Assembly (NCBI RefSeq): GCF_000308575.1
Contig: NZ_BAFZ01000164.1
Coordinates: 1 to 64,000 of the forward strand
Origin: Nocardia exalbida NBRC 100660
GTDB lineage: Bacteria > Actinomycetota > Actinomycetes > Mycobacteriales > Mycobacteriaceae
DNA length: 64,000 nucleotides
Reading direction: 5' to 3'
Shown here: positions 30,510 through 40,226 of the stretch, in pieces
Layout of the letters: the number at the start of each line of letters is the position of its first letter
Position numbering within the stretch: the first letter of the stretch is position 1
Notes under the pieces: model-generated
What the model was told of the DNA's origin: nothing
What the model saw: the letters and a program-made list of their open reading frames with translations, nothing else
The model's database searches: none
Position numbers and translations under genes: made by a program

Positions 30510-31355
30510 CGAACCTTGCGGTGGCTGTCGACCGGCCCGGTGGAGGCGTCCGCGCAGGCGCCCCGGCCACGACCCGGATCCACGAACGCCCCTCTTCCCA
30601 GTCGGAGGCCAAGCCCAGATCGATATCACCCATGCTGATTCCCCGTAGCTGCAGTCATCCTGCGATCTTCGAATTGATGTCCAATTCGATTGCCCCGCAA
30701 CATAATTCCATGCAGGACCAGAGCTGGACGGCACACCAACGGCGCGATTGTGCGTCACTCGCTCTATGGGAATAGAACTTTCGGTCAAGATCGCCCCGGA
30801 CGCCGGATCCGTACGGATCCGGCACTCGTGGGCGGCTTCGGGCCCCTGTAATCCGGTAGTGCGCGCCCCCGCTCTGACTGATGCGGCTGTTCGAACAGCG
30901 GGCGCTTCGAACCTCCTCGACTGCTCCAGCGTCACAGTCCCCCGGCACAGCTCACGCATGGGAGCTGTGTCCGGGTGCGCCGCTGGCGCTCGGGCTCGGC
31001 TGCGTGCTTGATGCCGCACGACTACCCGGGACTGCCGGTCGCTGGGCACGGGGCTGACAGCGTGGCGGTCCCGTGACCGACGTCGCCGACATGCGGGGGT
31101 TGGCAACACTTTGCGCGCGACCGCGGCGGTGGTGGGCGTGCGCGTCGTCGTCATCGCCCCTGCGAGGGCTGGCAACGGGAACTGCTGTCGCAGAGCGGGC
31201 GCGGCGACAAGGCCAAAGGCACTCGGCTATTGGTCCTGCCCGGACAAAGGCGGCCCGCTACCGATCACAAAGGCGATCGCCGTAGGGATCTGCGACCCGC
31301 CGAGAATGGATCCCGGGATGAACGATGGGCACGCGTGCCGCACCCGCCGTGCCCA
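30510..31355. other. Gene-poor stretch with one short palindrome
   Basis: No reading frame here has a domain, a ribosome site or convincing codon pattern. A lower-GC patch (about 30640-30780) contains TCGAATTG (30669-30676) and CAATTCGA (30682-30689), a perfect 8-bp inverted repeat with 5-bp spacing that could be an orphan operator. The rest appears to be degenerate sequence. Confidence 0.4.
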
Positions 31356-32456
31356 TCACGCCCGGTCCGAGCCACTCCGTTGTTCGTCGATGCGCTGGCG
31401 CTGGCGGGCCCCGTACGCCGCCTCCTTGACCGCGGTGTCGTCCTCGAGACCGGACCCGAGCGCCCCACCGATGGTCGCGATGGACGCCAGCAGCCAAGCA
31501 AGGGTGAGGTAATCGGAGAAGTTCACCCCGTGCCCCAGAACGGAGGACAGCAGTTCCGGCGAAAGAGTCAGGCACGCGGTGAACAGCAGCAGGCAGAACA
31601 GGGCCGCGTGCAGGACGCCGACGCCGACGACCAGAGTGATCACGGTCGCCAGGTTGTACAGCACCGATCGATCGCGTTCCGCTGCCGACCGCGGTCGCTC
31701 CCAGAGTTCGTGGTCGAGGATCAGCCACAGAATCATCGCCACGACCGACAGGACCGTCGCCGCGCTCATACGCCATGGGCCCATCGTGTCGGCGAACATC
31801 CAGATCGTGTCGGTAGCCAGCGCGATGGCTCCAGTGGCGAACGCACCGACGAGTACCTTCGAGAGTCCGGTGACCAGTCGCCACGGCCGGTTGGCCCGCA
31901 CCATCCCCGACAGCAGGCGCAATCGCCGCAGTCCCGGGCGTGTGAAGTACCGGATGCCGTTCGCGATCCGCGCGGACGGAAACCGTCGCGCCGCCCCGGG
32001 CGGCGTGAGTTCCGGGTCACCGAGCATATGAGTGATCGCGAGTTCGGTGACAGCGCGGACGCGTCGCTCGATCGCGATGCCGCCCACCCCGGGCACGGAG
32101 ATGAGCGCGAATCGGTGGTCGGCACTGACATCGGCCACCACCGGCAGCGTGTCCTCACGGCGCGGCAGATCGGTGAGGTACACGACGAGGTCTTCGGCTT
32201 CGGCGGACAGATCGACCGTAGCGATCACCTCGGCGAAATCCGCTCCCTCGGCGAGACGATAGGGCTCGAGGCGCACGCACGCCGACCACTGGCGCTCGAG
32301 CCTGCCACGGCCTCGCAGACGTCCCGGCAGGCACTCCGCGAGGCGTTCCGCGACAGCGGCGGGCTTGCCCGGATCCGCGATCAACAACACCGAGACCGGC
32401 TCACCAGCCGCACCGGCTGTCCAATCCCTGTCGCTCCCGTTCGCGTCCACCGCCAT
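31356..32456 (-). CDS. Conserved actinobacterial membrane protein, unknown function
   Basis: Encodes up to 366 residues. The N-terminal ~170 residues are soluble (SVLLIADPGKPAAVAERLAE, DLVVYLTDLPRRED). The C-terminal half has about four hydrophobic helices (LVGAFATGAIALATDTIWMF, MSAATVLSVVAMILWLIL, LATVITLVVGVGVLHAALFC, DYLTLAWLLASIATIGGALG) and ends in a charged tail with YGARQRQR. The arrangement is common in actinobacterial proteins of unknown role. An internal start cannot be excluded. Intact, unlike most neighbours. Confidence 0.7.
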   Translation of the reverse strand: MAVDANGSDRDWTAGAAGEPVSVLLIADPGKPAAVAERLAECLPGRLRGRGRLERQWSACVRLEPYRLAEGADFAEVIATVDLSAEAEDLVVYLTDLPRREDTLPVVADVSADHRFALISVPGVGGIAIERRVRAVTELAITHMLGDPELTPPGAARRFPSARIANGIRYFTRPGLRRLRLLSGMVRANRPWRLVTGLSKVLVGAFATGAIALATDTIWMFADTMGPWRMSAATVLSVVAMILWLILDHELWERPRSAAERDRSVLYNLATVITLVVGVGVLHAALFCLLLFTACLTLSPELLSSVLGHGVNFSDYLTLAWLLASIATIGGALGSGLEDDTAVKEAAYGARQRQRIDEQRSGSDRA

Positions 32457-32539
32457 CGCCTACCCGCTCGAGCTGGGCACAAACTCCAGGCAGCCAGAGC
32501 GAAACCACAGACGGGCGATACCGCCAGACCGGGAACAGG

Positions 32540-32950
32540 GCATCGGGCGTCTTGCACCTGGCGCACGATCAGCCGGTCCGTCGTCCGGTTTTTCGTGGAA
32601 GCGAAAGCGGTATAGGGGATTTCGGCGACTTCTGCGTCGGAGATCCACTCACCGGTGTCGGGATCACGCACGGCCCCGGGATACCGCACCGGAGTCCATT
32701 GGTCTTCACCGATCGCGGCGTTGACCATCGACGCGGCACCTTTGCCCGAGCCGGTCTTACCCGCGCGTAGCCGTATCCCGGCGATCACCGGTGCCGCCAG
32801 GTCGGTGCTGATCGTGGCGGCGAGCGGTGAAGCCCTTTGCGGAGCACCTTTTCCCAGCGATCTTCGTGTGCCCGTACGACGCGCCCTGCTTCTGGTGGCC
32901 ATCGACCGCGCGCAGCAGCGGGTTCAGCTGGGCCGATTTGAGCAGTCCTG
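32540..32950 (-). pseudogene. IS1380-family transposase remnant
   Basis: Pieces in two frames read LRAVDGHQKQGASYGHTKIA, then LAATISTDLAAPVIAGIRLR and GKGAASMVNAAIGEDQWTPV with SDAEVAEIPYTAFAS. This is the middle of IS1380-type DDE transposases (HGHTKQGA-YGHTKI, followed by the TPIRYP-A region). N- and C-terminal parts and terminal repeats are missing, and the frames are shifted near 32830. Confidence 0.6.
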
Positions 32951-33093
32951 GTCCACATCGAGGACTGTCCAACTGGGATGCGTGGTTGGGACAGCGCGGT
33001 GCGGGCGCGGTGTCCCAGCCGTCCTCTCGCGCGGTCGTCCGGACTGCTAGCGCAGGGTTATCCGCGACCTCGCTGTGTCGACCTAGTTCATGC

Positions 33094-33507
33094 TCACATC
33101 GCCGCCACGGCCGCCTCGGCGACGGTCTTGTCCTGCTCTCCGGTGCCACCGCTGACGCCGACCGCGCCGACGACCTGGCCGTTTCGCCGCAGCGGCACAC
33201 CGCCGGCGAAGATCATGATGCGTCCCGCGTTGGAGGCGTGTATCCCGTAGAACTGCCCGCCCGGACCCGCGTCGGCCGCGAGGTCCTCGGTCGAGATGTC
33301 CAGCGCCCGCGCGGTGAACGCCTTGTTGATCGAGATGTCGATGCTGGCGATCCAGGCACCGTCCATCCGCACGTGGGCGACGAGGTTGCCGCCGGCATCG
33401 ACCACCGCAATGTTCGACGGCGACTCGATCTCGTCGGCTTTGGCCTGTCCGGCGGCGATCATCCGCTGCGCATCATCGAGGGACACCGAGGTCTGGTTCA
33501 GTGTCAT
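33094..33507 (-). CDS. GlcG/HbpS-like heme-degrading-family protein
   Basis: Encodes 137 residues. SLDDAQRMIAAGQAKADEIE, NIAVVDAGGNLVAHVRMDGA, IDISINKAFTARAL and GGVPLRRNGQVVGAVGVSGG are the conserved elements of the GlcG/HbpS fold (Haem_degrading family). Members bind small ligands or heme. Its ATG overlaps the stop of the shortened PfpI gene as ATGA. It probably shares a transcript with the upstream dehydrogenase. Confidence 0.88.
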   Translation of the reverse strand: MTLNQTSVSLDDAQRMIAAGQAKADEIESPSNIAVVDAGGNLVAHVRMDGAWIASIDISINKAFTARALDISTEDLAADAGPGGQFYGIHASNAGRIMIFAGGVPLRRNGQVVGAVGVSGGTGEQDKTVAEAAVAAM

Positions 33508-33683
33508 GACCTGCTCCCATGGGGCGTCGCGGACCGCTCGACGATGGCCCGACAGAACGCGGGGAGGGCGCCGGGCGAGCGGCTGGAGATCAGGTTCCCG
33601 TCGACCGCGACCTCTTCCTCGACGACGTCGGCCCCGGCGGCGGCCAGTATTGCGATCCGCTGGCCCTGCAGTGTCGTTGCCAT
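33504..33683 (-). CDS. Internally deleted DJ-1/PfpI protein (59 residues)
   Basis: From ATG 33683 the product starts MATTLQGQRIAILAAAG and then runs straight into ADVVEEEVAVDGNLISSRSP GALPAFCRAI-type sequence, the normal C-terminus of PfpI/type 1 glutamine amidotransferase-like proteins. The ~110 residues between, with the catalytic Cys nucleophile, are missing, yet the fusion keeps the frame. The intact ribosome site and ATGA coupling to the GlcG-like gene suggest it is still translated. It is probably inactive as an enzyme. Confidence 0.6.
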   Translation of the reverse strand: MATTLQGQRIAILAAAGADVVEEEVAVDGNLISSRSPGALPAFCRAIVERSATPHGSRS

Positions 33684-33711
33684 GGTTGTGCTCCTCTCGG
33701 TCCCGGACGTC

Positions 33712-34851
33712 TCACGGATGCATGACGACCTTGGTCCATCCGTCGTCCCGGGCATCGAAATGCTGATAGCCCGACTCGGCCTCCGCAAGCGGGAGCTCGT
33801 GAGAGACGATCCAGGACGGTGTGGCCCTGCCCTCGTGGATCAGGTCGCGCAGCTGCCGGTTGTAGTGCTTGACGTTGGCCTGTCCAGTTCCGACCTTCTG
33901 CCCCTTGAACCAGAATTTCCCCATGTCGAAGGCGATCTTGCCGTGGCGTTCGAGTTCGTCGGGGCCGTTTCGGTCCTGGGGCAGGAAGAGGCCGACCACG
34001 CCGATGTGGCCGGTGAAGCGCACCGAGTCGACGAGCCGGTTCATCGTCATCGCGGCGTCTTCATGACCTTGCGGGTCGTGCGCCTGGTACCCGACACACT
34101 CACAACCCTTGTCGGCGCCGCGCCCGTTGGTCTGATCGAGGACCTGCTCAACCGGGTCGCCGGTGGAGTCGTCGATGGGTATGGCCCCGATCTGCTCGGC
34201 GAGCCGGAGCCGGTCGGGGTGACGGTCGACGATCATCACCTTGCGCGCGCCCTGGATCATCGCCGAGTATGCCGCCATCAGACCGACCGGCCCGGCCCCG
34301 TAGATCACCATCGAATCGCCGGGCTGCATGTCGGCCAGGCGGGTGCAGTGCCATCCGGTGGGAAAGATGTCGGCGAGCATCACGTAGTCGGTTTCCTTGT
34401 CCTGCGCATCCTCGGGCAGCCGCAGGCAGTTGAAGTCGCCGAACGGCACCCGCAGATACTCCGCCTGTCCGCCCCAGAACGGTCCCATCCCGGCGAAACC
34501 GAATGCGGCGCCGGCCATCTTCGGATCCGGGTGCACCGTCAGGCAGAACGCGGTCAGACCTTCCTCGCAGTTTCGGCAGAAACCGCAGCCGATGTTGAAC
34601 GGCAGGCACACCCGATCCCCGGTCGAGACCTTGACCACCGCGTTGCCCACCTCTGCGACGATCCCCAAATTTTCGTGACCGAGGACCATCCCGGGCTCCA
34701 GATCGGTGCGGCCCTCATACATGTGTAGATCCGATCCGCAAATGTTGGTGCTGGTGATCTTCACCAGCACATCGGTCGGCTGCTCGATCCTCGCATCGGG
34801 CACATCCTTCACATGGACCTCACGTGGCCCGTCGTACACAAGTGCTTTCAT
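33712..34851 (-). CDS. Zinc alcohol dehydrogenase, glutathione-independent formaldehyde dehydrogenase-like
   Basis: Encodes 379 residues of the MDR superfamily. Catalytic zinc ligands are in TNICGSDLHMYEGR and GHENLGIV, the structural zinc lobe in CGFCRNCEEGLTAFC, and the NAD site in VIYGAGPVGLMAAYSA. The insert and the KGCECVGYQAHD segment match the Pseudomonas-type formaldehyde dehydrogenase branch (FdhA), in which NAD is retained. Downstream in the same direction are the shortened PfpI and GlcG-like genes; the group looks like an aldehyde-stress unit. Confidence 0.9.
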   Translation of the reverse strand: MKALVYDGPREVHVKDVPDARIEQPTDVLVKITSTNICGSDLHMYEGRTDLEPGMVLGHENLGIVAEVGNAVVKVSTGDRVCLPFNIGCGFCRNCEEGLTAFCLTVHPDPKMAGAAFGFAGMGPFWGGQAEYLRVPFGDFNCLRLPEDAQDKETDYVMLADIFPTGWHCTRLADMQPGDSMVIYGAGPVGLMAAYSAMIQGARKVMIVDRHPDRLRLAEQIGAIPIDDSTGDPVEQVLDQTNGRGADKGCECVGYQAHDPQGHEDAAMTMNRLVDSVRFTGHIGVVGLFLPQDRNGPDELERHGKIAFDMGKFWFKGQKVGTGQANVKHYNRQLRDLIHEGRATPSWIVSHELPLAEAESGYQHFDARDDGWTKVVMHP

Positions 34852-34863
34852 CTCGACACTCCC

Positions 34864-35070
34864 TCACATGCGGCGTTTCCGGTTGCTGTCCGGCCCGGCG
34901 GCCACAGGCGGCTGCATGCGAGCGACGGCCGAATGAATCGTGCTCCCGGGGGCAGACGACGCAACAGCGCACGGAGCCGGCACCACGACAAAATATGTGC
35001 ACACCACCATGCTTCGCGTCACGGCCGACGAGCAGTGGGTGCATTCCAGGCGTCGCATTCCCTCCACCAT
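34864..35070 (-). CDS. Possible small cysteine-containing protein
   Basis: ATG 35070 is preceded by AGAGGAGACTTC, one of the better ribosome sites here, and opens 68 codons beginning MVEGMRRLECTHCSSAV. The CTHC pair suggests a small zinc-binding protein, but the rest has no pattern and the frame may be damaged. It lies 12 bp upstream of the dehydrogenase start on the same strand. Unknown function; may be a leader or a decayed gene. Confidence 0.35.
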   Translation of the reverse strand: MVEGMRRLECTHCSSAVTRSMVVCTYFVVVPAPCAVASSAPGSTIHSAVARMQPPVAAGPDSNRKRRM

Positions 35071-35209
35071 GAAGTCTCCTCTTATGGCTCTACGATCGCT
35101 AGGGGTTGAGGTCGGTTTTGTTCATTCGAGGGCTCAGGCGGCTCCTTTTCTTCACAGGTAAATGGTGTGATGCTGGACCATGTCCACCCCCTCGAACAGG
35201 AGATCCGAC

Positions 35210-35506
35210 ATGGCCACCAAGGCGCTGCTGGTCCGACTCGAAGCCAAACCCGGCAAGGAAAACGCAGTCGAGGAATTCCTCCGATCGGCGTTGCCACTCG
35301 TCGAGCAAGAGCCCGGCACGAAGCCCTGGCTCGCGGTACAGTTCGGCCCTTCGACGTTCGGCATCATCGACGCATTCCCAGATCAGGCCGCCCGTGCAAC
35401 ACATCTCGATGGGCCGGTCGGCAAGGCCCTCGGCGAACGCGCCGACGAGCTCTTCGCTACCCCGCCCGAAATCAGCGAGCTCGACGTGCTCGCCGATAAG
35501 CTCTGA
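35210..35506 (+). CDS. Antibiotic biosynthesis monooxygenase-like (ABM) protein
   Basis: Encodes 98 residues from ATG 35210, which follows AGGAG. KALLVRLEAKPGKENAVEEF, WLAVQFGPSTFGIIDAFPDQ and HLDGPVGKAL give the ferredoxin-like ABM pattern. ABM proteins act as dimers, some as cofactor-free quinone-forming oxygenases, others as stress proteins. It is isolated on the plus strand, divergent from the dehydrogenase group, with a 140-bp gap to the small ORF. Confidence 0.8.
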   Translation: MATKALLVRLEAKPGKENAVEEFLRSALPLVEQEPGTKPWLAVQFGPSTFGIIDAFPDQAARATHLDGPVGKALGERADELFATPPEISELDVLADKL

Positions 35507-35609
35507 ACCACCGACTCGAAACCGCCCACCCGCAAGCACGACAGAACCCACGTCACCCACGCGACCCCGAACCTTGACACGTGACTCCGCCAAGCCCGTG
35601 CTCGCCCGC

Positions 35610-36285
35610 GCTGCACCGGAGTCCTCGCCAACAACTCCCGCAACTTCCCCCACGCCACCTCATCGACCGGCGTATACACCTGCATCCACGCATGCGGCAC
35701 CGACGGCAACGACATACTCGTCAAAAACATCTCCAACTCCCCCACCGCCAAATTCCGCACCGACTTCGTCCGACTCACCGGCACCGCCACATCATTCAAC
35801 GCCCACAACGACGCGAAACTCTCACTCTCCCCACACAACTCCGCGATAAAACCCTCCCACCCCGGATCCCCCAAATTCTTCGCATACGCCCCACGCAGAT
35901 ACCCCACCATCCGCCGCAAATCATCCCAATTATGGCGATACGCGTTGCAGCATCCCGGGGTCAAGAACACCCGACGCGCCACATTCCGCTCCCCTGCCAA
36001 AAACCCCGGACACAACGCTTCATACGAACTGTTGTGCGCCAACACGTCATACCTGGCACTCAACACCACCCCCGGCAACGGCTGCAAATGATCCAAAATC
36101 ACCTGCAACTCCTCCGGCAACACCGACCCCGAAGACACCGAAGGCACCGTCGGCACATCCGCCAACCGATACGAATGCGCCTTCTCCGCCGCATCCAACG
36201 ACAACGTCCGCGCCACCGAATTCAGAACCTGCACACTAACGTTGATTTCGCGGCCTTGTTCAAGCCAGGACAACCACGGAAAGAG
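35610..36285 (-). pseudogene. HTH (MmyB-like) regulator copy, truncated at both ends
   Basis: The minus-strand frame is nearly identical to residues ~65-275 of the intact regulator at 56003-56905: WLEQGREINVSVQVLNSVAR, SLDAAEKAHSYRLADVPTVP and WDDLRRMVGYLRGAYAKNLG all recur. Upstream of WLEQG the HTH half is replaced by unrelated sequence leading to the IS21 element; downstream of GKLRELLA the natural end is lost. It cannot bind DNA. Confidence 0.75.
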
Positions 36286-36382
36286 GTACCCATGGGACGG
36301 CGCGATCCAGCTGCATCGGGCCTGGGCGAATATGCAGGTCAAAAGACGTTTTGACACACTCGCCGCAACCGCCACCACGCGT

Positions 36383-37231
36383 CTAGACCACTTGACACAT
36401 GAAGTGTCTCTGAGACAGCGGAGAACCATGTTCACGACTGACCGGTCGGTCGGCACGCCACCGACGAGGCGGGAGTGTGTCGATTTCGGTGTTGCGGAGT
36501 CGGTAGCTGTTGCCTTTCAAGGTCAGGACGTCGGCGTGGTGGACGATGCGGTCGATCATCGCGGCGGCGACGACGTGGTCGGAGAAGACGTCTCCCCAGC
36601 GGGAGAACGGCAAGTTGGAAGTCAAGATCAGCGAGGCGTGTTCGTAACGGCTGGAAACCAGTTGGAAGAACAGGTTCGCCGCGTCCTGCGCGAACGGTAT
36701 GTAGCCGACCTCGTCGACGATCAAAAGCCCGTAGCGGCGCAGCTTGGCCAGCTCGGCGGCCAGGCGGCCCTGCTGGTGAGCGGTCTGCAGGCGGGTGACC
36801 CATTCGACGGCGGTGGCGAACAGCACGCGGTGGCCGTGGTGGGCGGCGGCGATACCCAGCCCGATCGCCAGGTGGGTTTTGCCGGTGCCGGGTGGGCCGA
36901 GTAGCACCACGTTCTGTGCTTTGGTGATGAATTGGCCGGTGCTCAGGTGGGCGATGGTGTCGCGTTTGAGTGCGGGTTGGTGGTCGAAGTTGAACTCCTC
37001 GATCGCCTTGCGGGCGGGAAATCCTGCTGCGCGGATACGGATTTCGGCGCCGGAAGACTCCCGGGAAGAGACTTCACGCGATAGGACCGCGGCAAGGTAT
37101 TCCTCGTGGGTCCAGCCGGCGTCGCGGGCTTGGTCGGCCAGGCGGGCGGCGCTGTCGCGGATGCGGGGCGCCTTCAAAGCGTTGGCGTAGTACTCGATCT
37201 GCTTGGCGGTTTCGCGGGGTGCGGCCATCAC
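36383..37231 (-). CDS. istB: IS21 transposition helper ATPase IstB
   Basis: Encodes 282 residues, an AAA+ ATPase. Walker A is LLGPPGTGKTHLAIGLG, Walker B LLIVDEVGYIPFAQDAANLF, and sensor I LILTSNLPFSRWG. It assists target choice by IstA. GTG 37231 overlaps the istA stop as GTGA; ATG 37228 is the next codon. Confidence 0.93.
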   Translation of the reverse strand: MMAAPRETAKQIEYYANALKAPRIRDSAARLADQARDAGWTHEEYLAAVLSREVSSRESSGAEIRIRAAGFPARKAIEEFNFDHQPALKRDTIAHLSTGQFITKAQNVVLLGPPGTGKTHLAIGLGIAAAHHGHRVLFATAVEWVTRLQTAHQQGRLAAELAKLRRYGLLIVDEVGYIPFAQDAANLFFQLVSSRYEHASLILTSNLPFSRWGDVFSDHVVAAAMIDRIVHHADVLTLKGNSYRLRNTEIDTLPPRRWRADRPVSREHGSPLSQRHFMCQVV

Positions 37232-38457
37232 GCCACTCCTTCGTCGTTGAAGTCGACCCCGAAGCGGGCGTCGTAGTCGGCGAGGTTGCGCACCAATCCA
37301 CCATCATCGCCATCTGTTCGCGATCGCTTGTGTCCGAGAGCGTCTCGCAGTCGGGCTGCGGTCTCGACATGGGCAGGATCGGTGATGGTCAACCCTTTCG
37401 ACCAGGCTCGGCGGTGCGCTGCGACGAGCAGTCCGTCGCAGCGGGCGGTGACGGTGTCCAGATCAGCGTGGACGTCGATCATCCGGCCGATCACGGTCGG
37501 GTCGATCGAGTAGTCGTTGCCCAGAACCCGCAGGTAGTAGTCCCGCGGCAACCGCGCCCGGTTGCTGAACCCGACCGCGGGGCTGATCGGCGGCAACGCT
37601 GTCATCGCCGCCCGGTCAGTGCCGATCAGCTCGGCCGGGCTGGCGGCGATGCGCCGAACGTGTCGAGCGTTCGCGATCGGCAGCCACTCGGCGAGTTGGG
37701 TATTGAAATCGGTTGGTGAATCGAATGACCGGCCCGGCAAGAACGAGGTTTCCAGATAGCCGTTGACGCGTTCGACGATGCCCTTCGATTCCGGGTCGAA
37801 CGGTTTGCATTGGATGACGCGGGTAGCCAGCATCCCGGTGAACGCAGCCACCCCGGCCGCCAGATGCCCGCTCTTACCGATACCGGATTCGTTGTCCCAC
37901 AACAGTCTTCTCGGAACCTGGCCCAACTGCCCCGACAGCAGCGACCACATTCCCGCCAGCAGATCCGCCGTCGTCCGGGTCGGAATCATCATCGCGGTGA
38001 TGAACCGCGAGAACGAAGCCACGATCACCAGCACCGGCGGAGTCCCGATCTGCCCGGTGCCCAATGGAATCGGTGTCGGCGGGAACCACAGATCACACTG
38101 CGCCTGATCACCAGGCCGATACTCGAGCCGATCGGCTGGATCCTTCGGCGCGTACTCCGGGCGCAACTCGGCAACCTTCTTACGGAACCATGACGGCGAC
38201 CCTGACCAGCCCACCCGCTCGGCGATCACCGCCGGCGGCATTGCCGGGAACTCCGCCAACAACGCCCGCACCAGCGGCTCGAACTCATCGAACGCCGACG
38301 GACCCGATACCCGCTGATATCGCGGGGGCGAGTCGGACTTGATCGCCCGCGAGACCGTGTCCCGCGAAATACCCAACCTGGTCGCGATCGCCCGCATCGA
38401 CAGGCCCTCGCTCGCAGGGAGGTACCTGATCTGCGCCCAATCCTGCACTGAGATCAC
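37228..38457 (-). CDS. istA: IS21 transposase IstA
   Basis: Encodes 409 residues. The N-terminal HTH is MRAIATRLGISRDTVSRAI. The DDE catalytic core shows QAQCDLWF (first Asp), LLWDNESGIG (second Asp) and SKGIVERVNGYLE (Glu). The C-terminal part has the beta-barrel YYLRVLGNDYSIDPTVIG typical of rve-containing IS21 enzymes. Full length with an overlapping istB, so the element could still be active. Confidence 0.94.
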   Translation of the reverse strand: MISVQDWAQIRYLPASEGLSMRAIATRLGISRDTVSRAIKSDSPPRYQRVSGPSAFDEFEPLVRALLAEFPAMPPAVIAERVGWSGSPSWFRKKVAELRPEYAPKDPADRLEYRPGDQAQCDLWFPPTPIPLGTGQIGTPPVLVIVASFSRFITAMMIPTRTTADLLAGMWSLLSGQLGQVPRRLLWDNESGIGKSGHLAAGVAAFTGMLATRVIQCKPFDPESKGIVERVNGYLETSFLPGRSFDSPTDFNTQLAEWLPIANARHVRRIAASPAELIGTDRAAMTALPPISPAVGFSNRARLPRDYYLRVLGNDYSIDPTVIGRMIDVHADLDTVTARCDGLLVAAHRRAWSKGLTITDPAHVETAARLRDALGHKRSRTDGDDGGLVRNLADYDARFGVDFNDEGVA

Positions 38458-38556
38458 CCTTCCGGTCGTGGATGGGTGGCCTACTTTTCAAAGAGCGCCA
38501 GTGGCCGGGTTTTCGGGTTCTGGCCCATATTTCGTGATCGGGAGGTTTCGTGATGG

Positions 38557-40163
38557 TCAGTGGCTGAGCAGGATTCGCTTGCGGAGTAGGTCGGGTTTCG
38601 CGCGGCCGAACATTTGCCGTTTGAGCATCTTGATGCGGTTGACGTGGCCTTCGACGGCGCCGCTGTTCCAGGGCAGGCTCAGACCGGCGGTGACCGCGTC
38701 TTGGTCGCGGCGCAGGCCGCGGACGAAGGAGTGCAGTTCCGGCTGGTCGTCGGCGGTGACGGCGGCCAGCCACGTTTCGAGTTCTGCTCCGCGCAGCTCG
38801 GTCATGAGGGTGGCGAACGCGCGGACGTGACCGGCGATAGCATCGAGTTCGGGGCTGGCGGCGAGGATCGCGTCGAGTCGGTGTCGGTCGGCGGGGTCGA
38901 TTCGGGAGGGGTCGGTCATGATCCAGGCGGTAACTCGACGAACCGATGGCGGTGGGGGTGGTGGTGCCGGGATGTGGGCGGTGGTGCGGAACGGCTGCAG
39001 GTAGGCGCGCACGAGGTTGGCTTGTCCGCGGTAGCCGCGGGCGTTGATCTCGGCGAACAATCGGGCGGCGTTGGTGGTGCCTTGGTTCCATCGCTGGTGC
39101 AGGTAGGGCTTGAATTCGTCGAGGACACTGTTGTCGCGGTAGCCGGTGCGGTTGTGGACCAGCAATTCCTCCGGTGAGGCGGCGCGGGCGAAGCGGCGGA
39201 TGTGCCGCGGGCCAAGCCCAGCTCGCGACCGATGCTGCGCAGGCTGTGGCCCTGCGCGAGCAGGGTGTGGACCTGGGCATAACGCTCGCGGGTTCGGACC
39301 GCGGTCCGATCGGCACGCAGATGTGGTTCGACCGGGCCGTGCGGCAGACCCGCCGCGACTTCGCTGATGTCGGGCCGTGCTGGTGTGTCGTCGGGGTCGG
39401 GCACTGCGGTCAGGTGGCGGCGGTGGCGGGCGACGGTGCGTTCGACGGCATCGCCGAGGTTTTTCCATAGGTGCCAGCGATCAGCGACCTGGATCGCGTG
39501 CGGTGCTGCTGTGGTCGCTGCTTCGGCGTAGGCGCCGGCCCGGTCGCGGCAGATGATCTCGATGCCGGGGCGGTCTCGAAGCCAGGCGGCCAGGCTCTCG
39601 GTACTGCGGTCGGTGAGCATGTCGATCGGTCGGCGGGTCGTCATGTCGATCAGGATCGTGCCGTATCGGTGTCCGCGGCGCAGGGCGAAGTCGTCCACAC
39701 CCACAACCCGGGGCCGTACCGGCGCTGGATCGGGCAGCGCGCGGATCTGCCGCAGCAAGGTCATGCGGCTGACCCGCGCTGCCAAATGCCCGGTCAACCG
39801 TGCTCCGGCGCGGCCACCCAAGGCGAGTGCGACCGCGGACAACATCCGCTGCAGCAGCAACGTCCGCCGCCCGTAGCGGGCGGCGAGTCCGGGTACCTGT
39901 TCGGCAAAAGTCCTTCGCCCGCAGCCGGTGTTGTCGCAGAACAGGCGCCGTACCCGCAGCACAATGACGACCTCGCGGCCGGTGTTCGCCGTGTCGGCCA
40001 AACGGCGCCGATAGCGGCTGTGCACCCGACGCGACGGCTGCGAACAGCCCGGACACGCCACCGCCTCCTCCCGGGTGGCCGCATCGATACGAACCGTGGA
40101 ACCCGCAACACCAACCGCACCGATGACCATCTGGTCCAGATGCGGGAACAGAACCCTCAACAC
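38557..40163 (-). pseudogene. ISL3-family transposase with one frameshift
   Basis: Two adjoining frames make one ISL3 transposase of ~535 residues. The first has the N-terminal zinc finger (CPGCSQPSRRVHSRY, CDNTGCGRRTF) and the DDE core with VVGVDDFALRRGHRYGTILI and VADRWHLWKNL. After GRELGLARGT near 39200 the frame must shift by one base to continue IRRFARAASPEELLVHN and the C-terminal LPWNSGAVEGHVNRIKMLKR, which supplies the Glu. A single indel inactivates it unless it is a sequencing error. Confidence 0.75.
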
Positions 40164-40226
40164 CCGACGATCACAGCACCAGCAAAACAGCCAACCCCAC
40201 TGCGCCCCAATACATCCCGACCTGGG

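Larger units (their letters stand above)
36383..38457 (-). mobile_element. IS21-family insertion sequence, both genes intact
   Basis: Contains istA and istB in the usual order and overlap. Both reading frames are full length. I could not fix the terminal inverted repeats or a target duplication with confidence, so the limits given are those of the coding part. It sits between the truncated regulator copy and an ISL3-type element. Confidence 0.8.

Noticed and set aside
30426..31175. 249-codon minus-strand frame in the gene-poor stretch
   Set aside because: Starts within sequence of random character, has no ribosome site or domain, and overlaps the end of the epimerase remnant.
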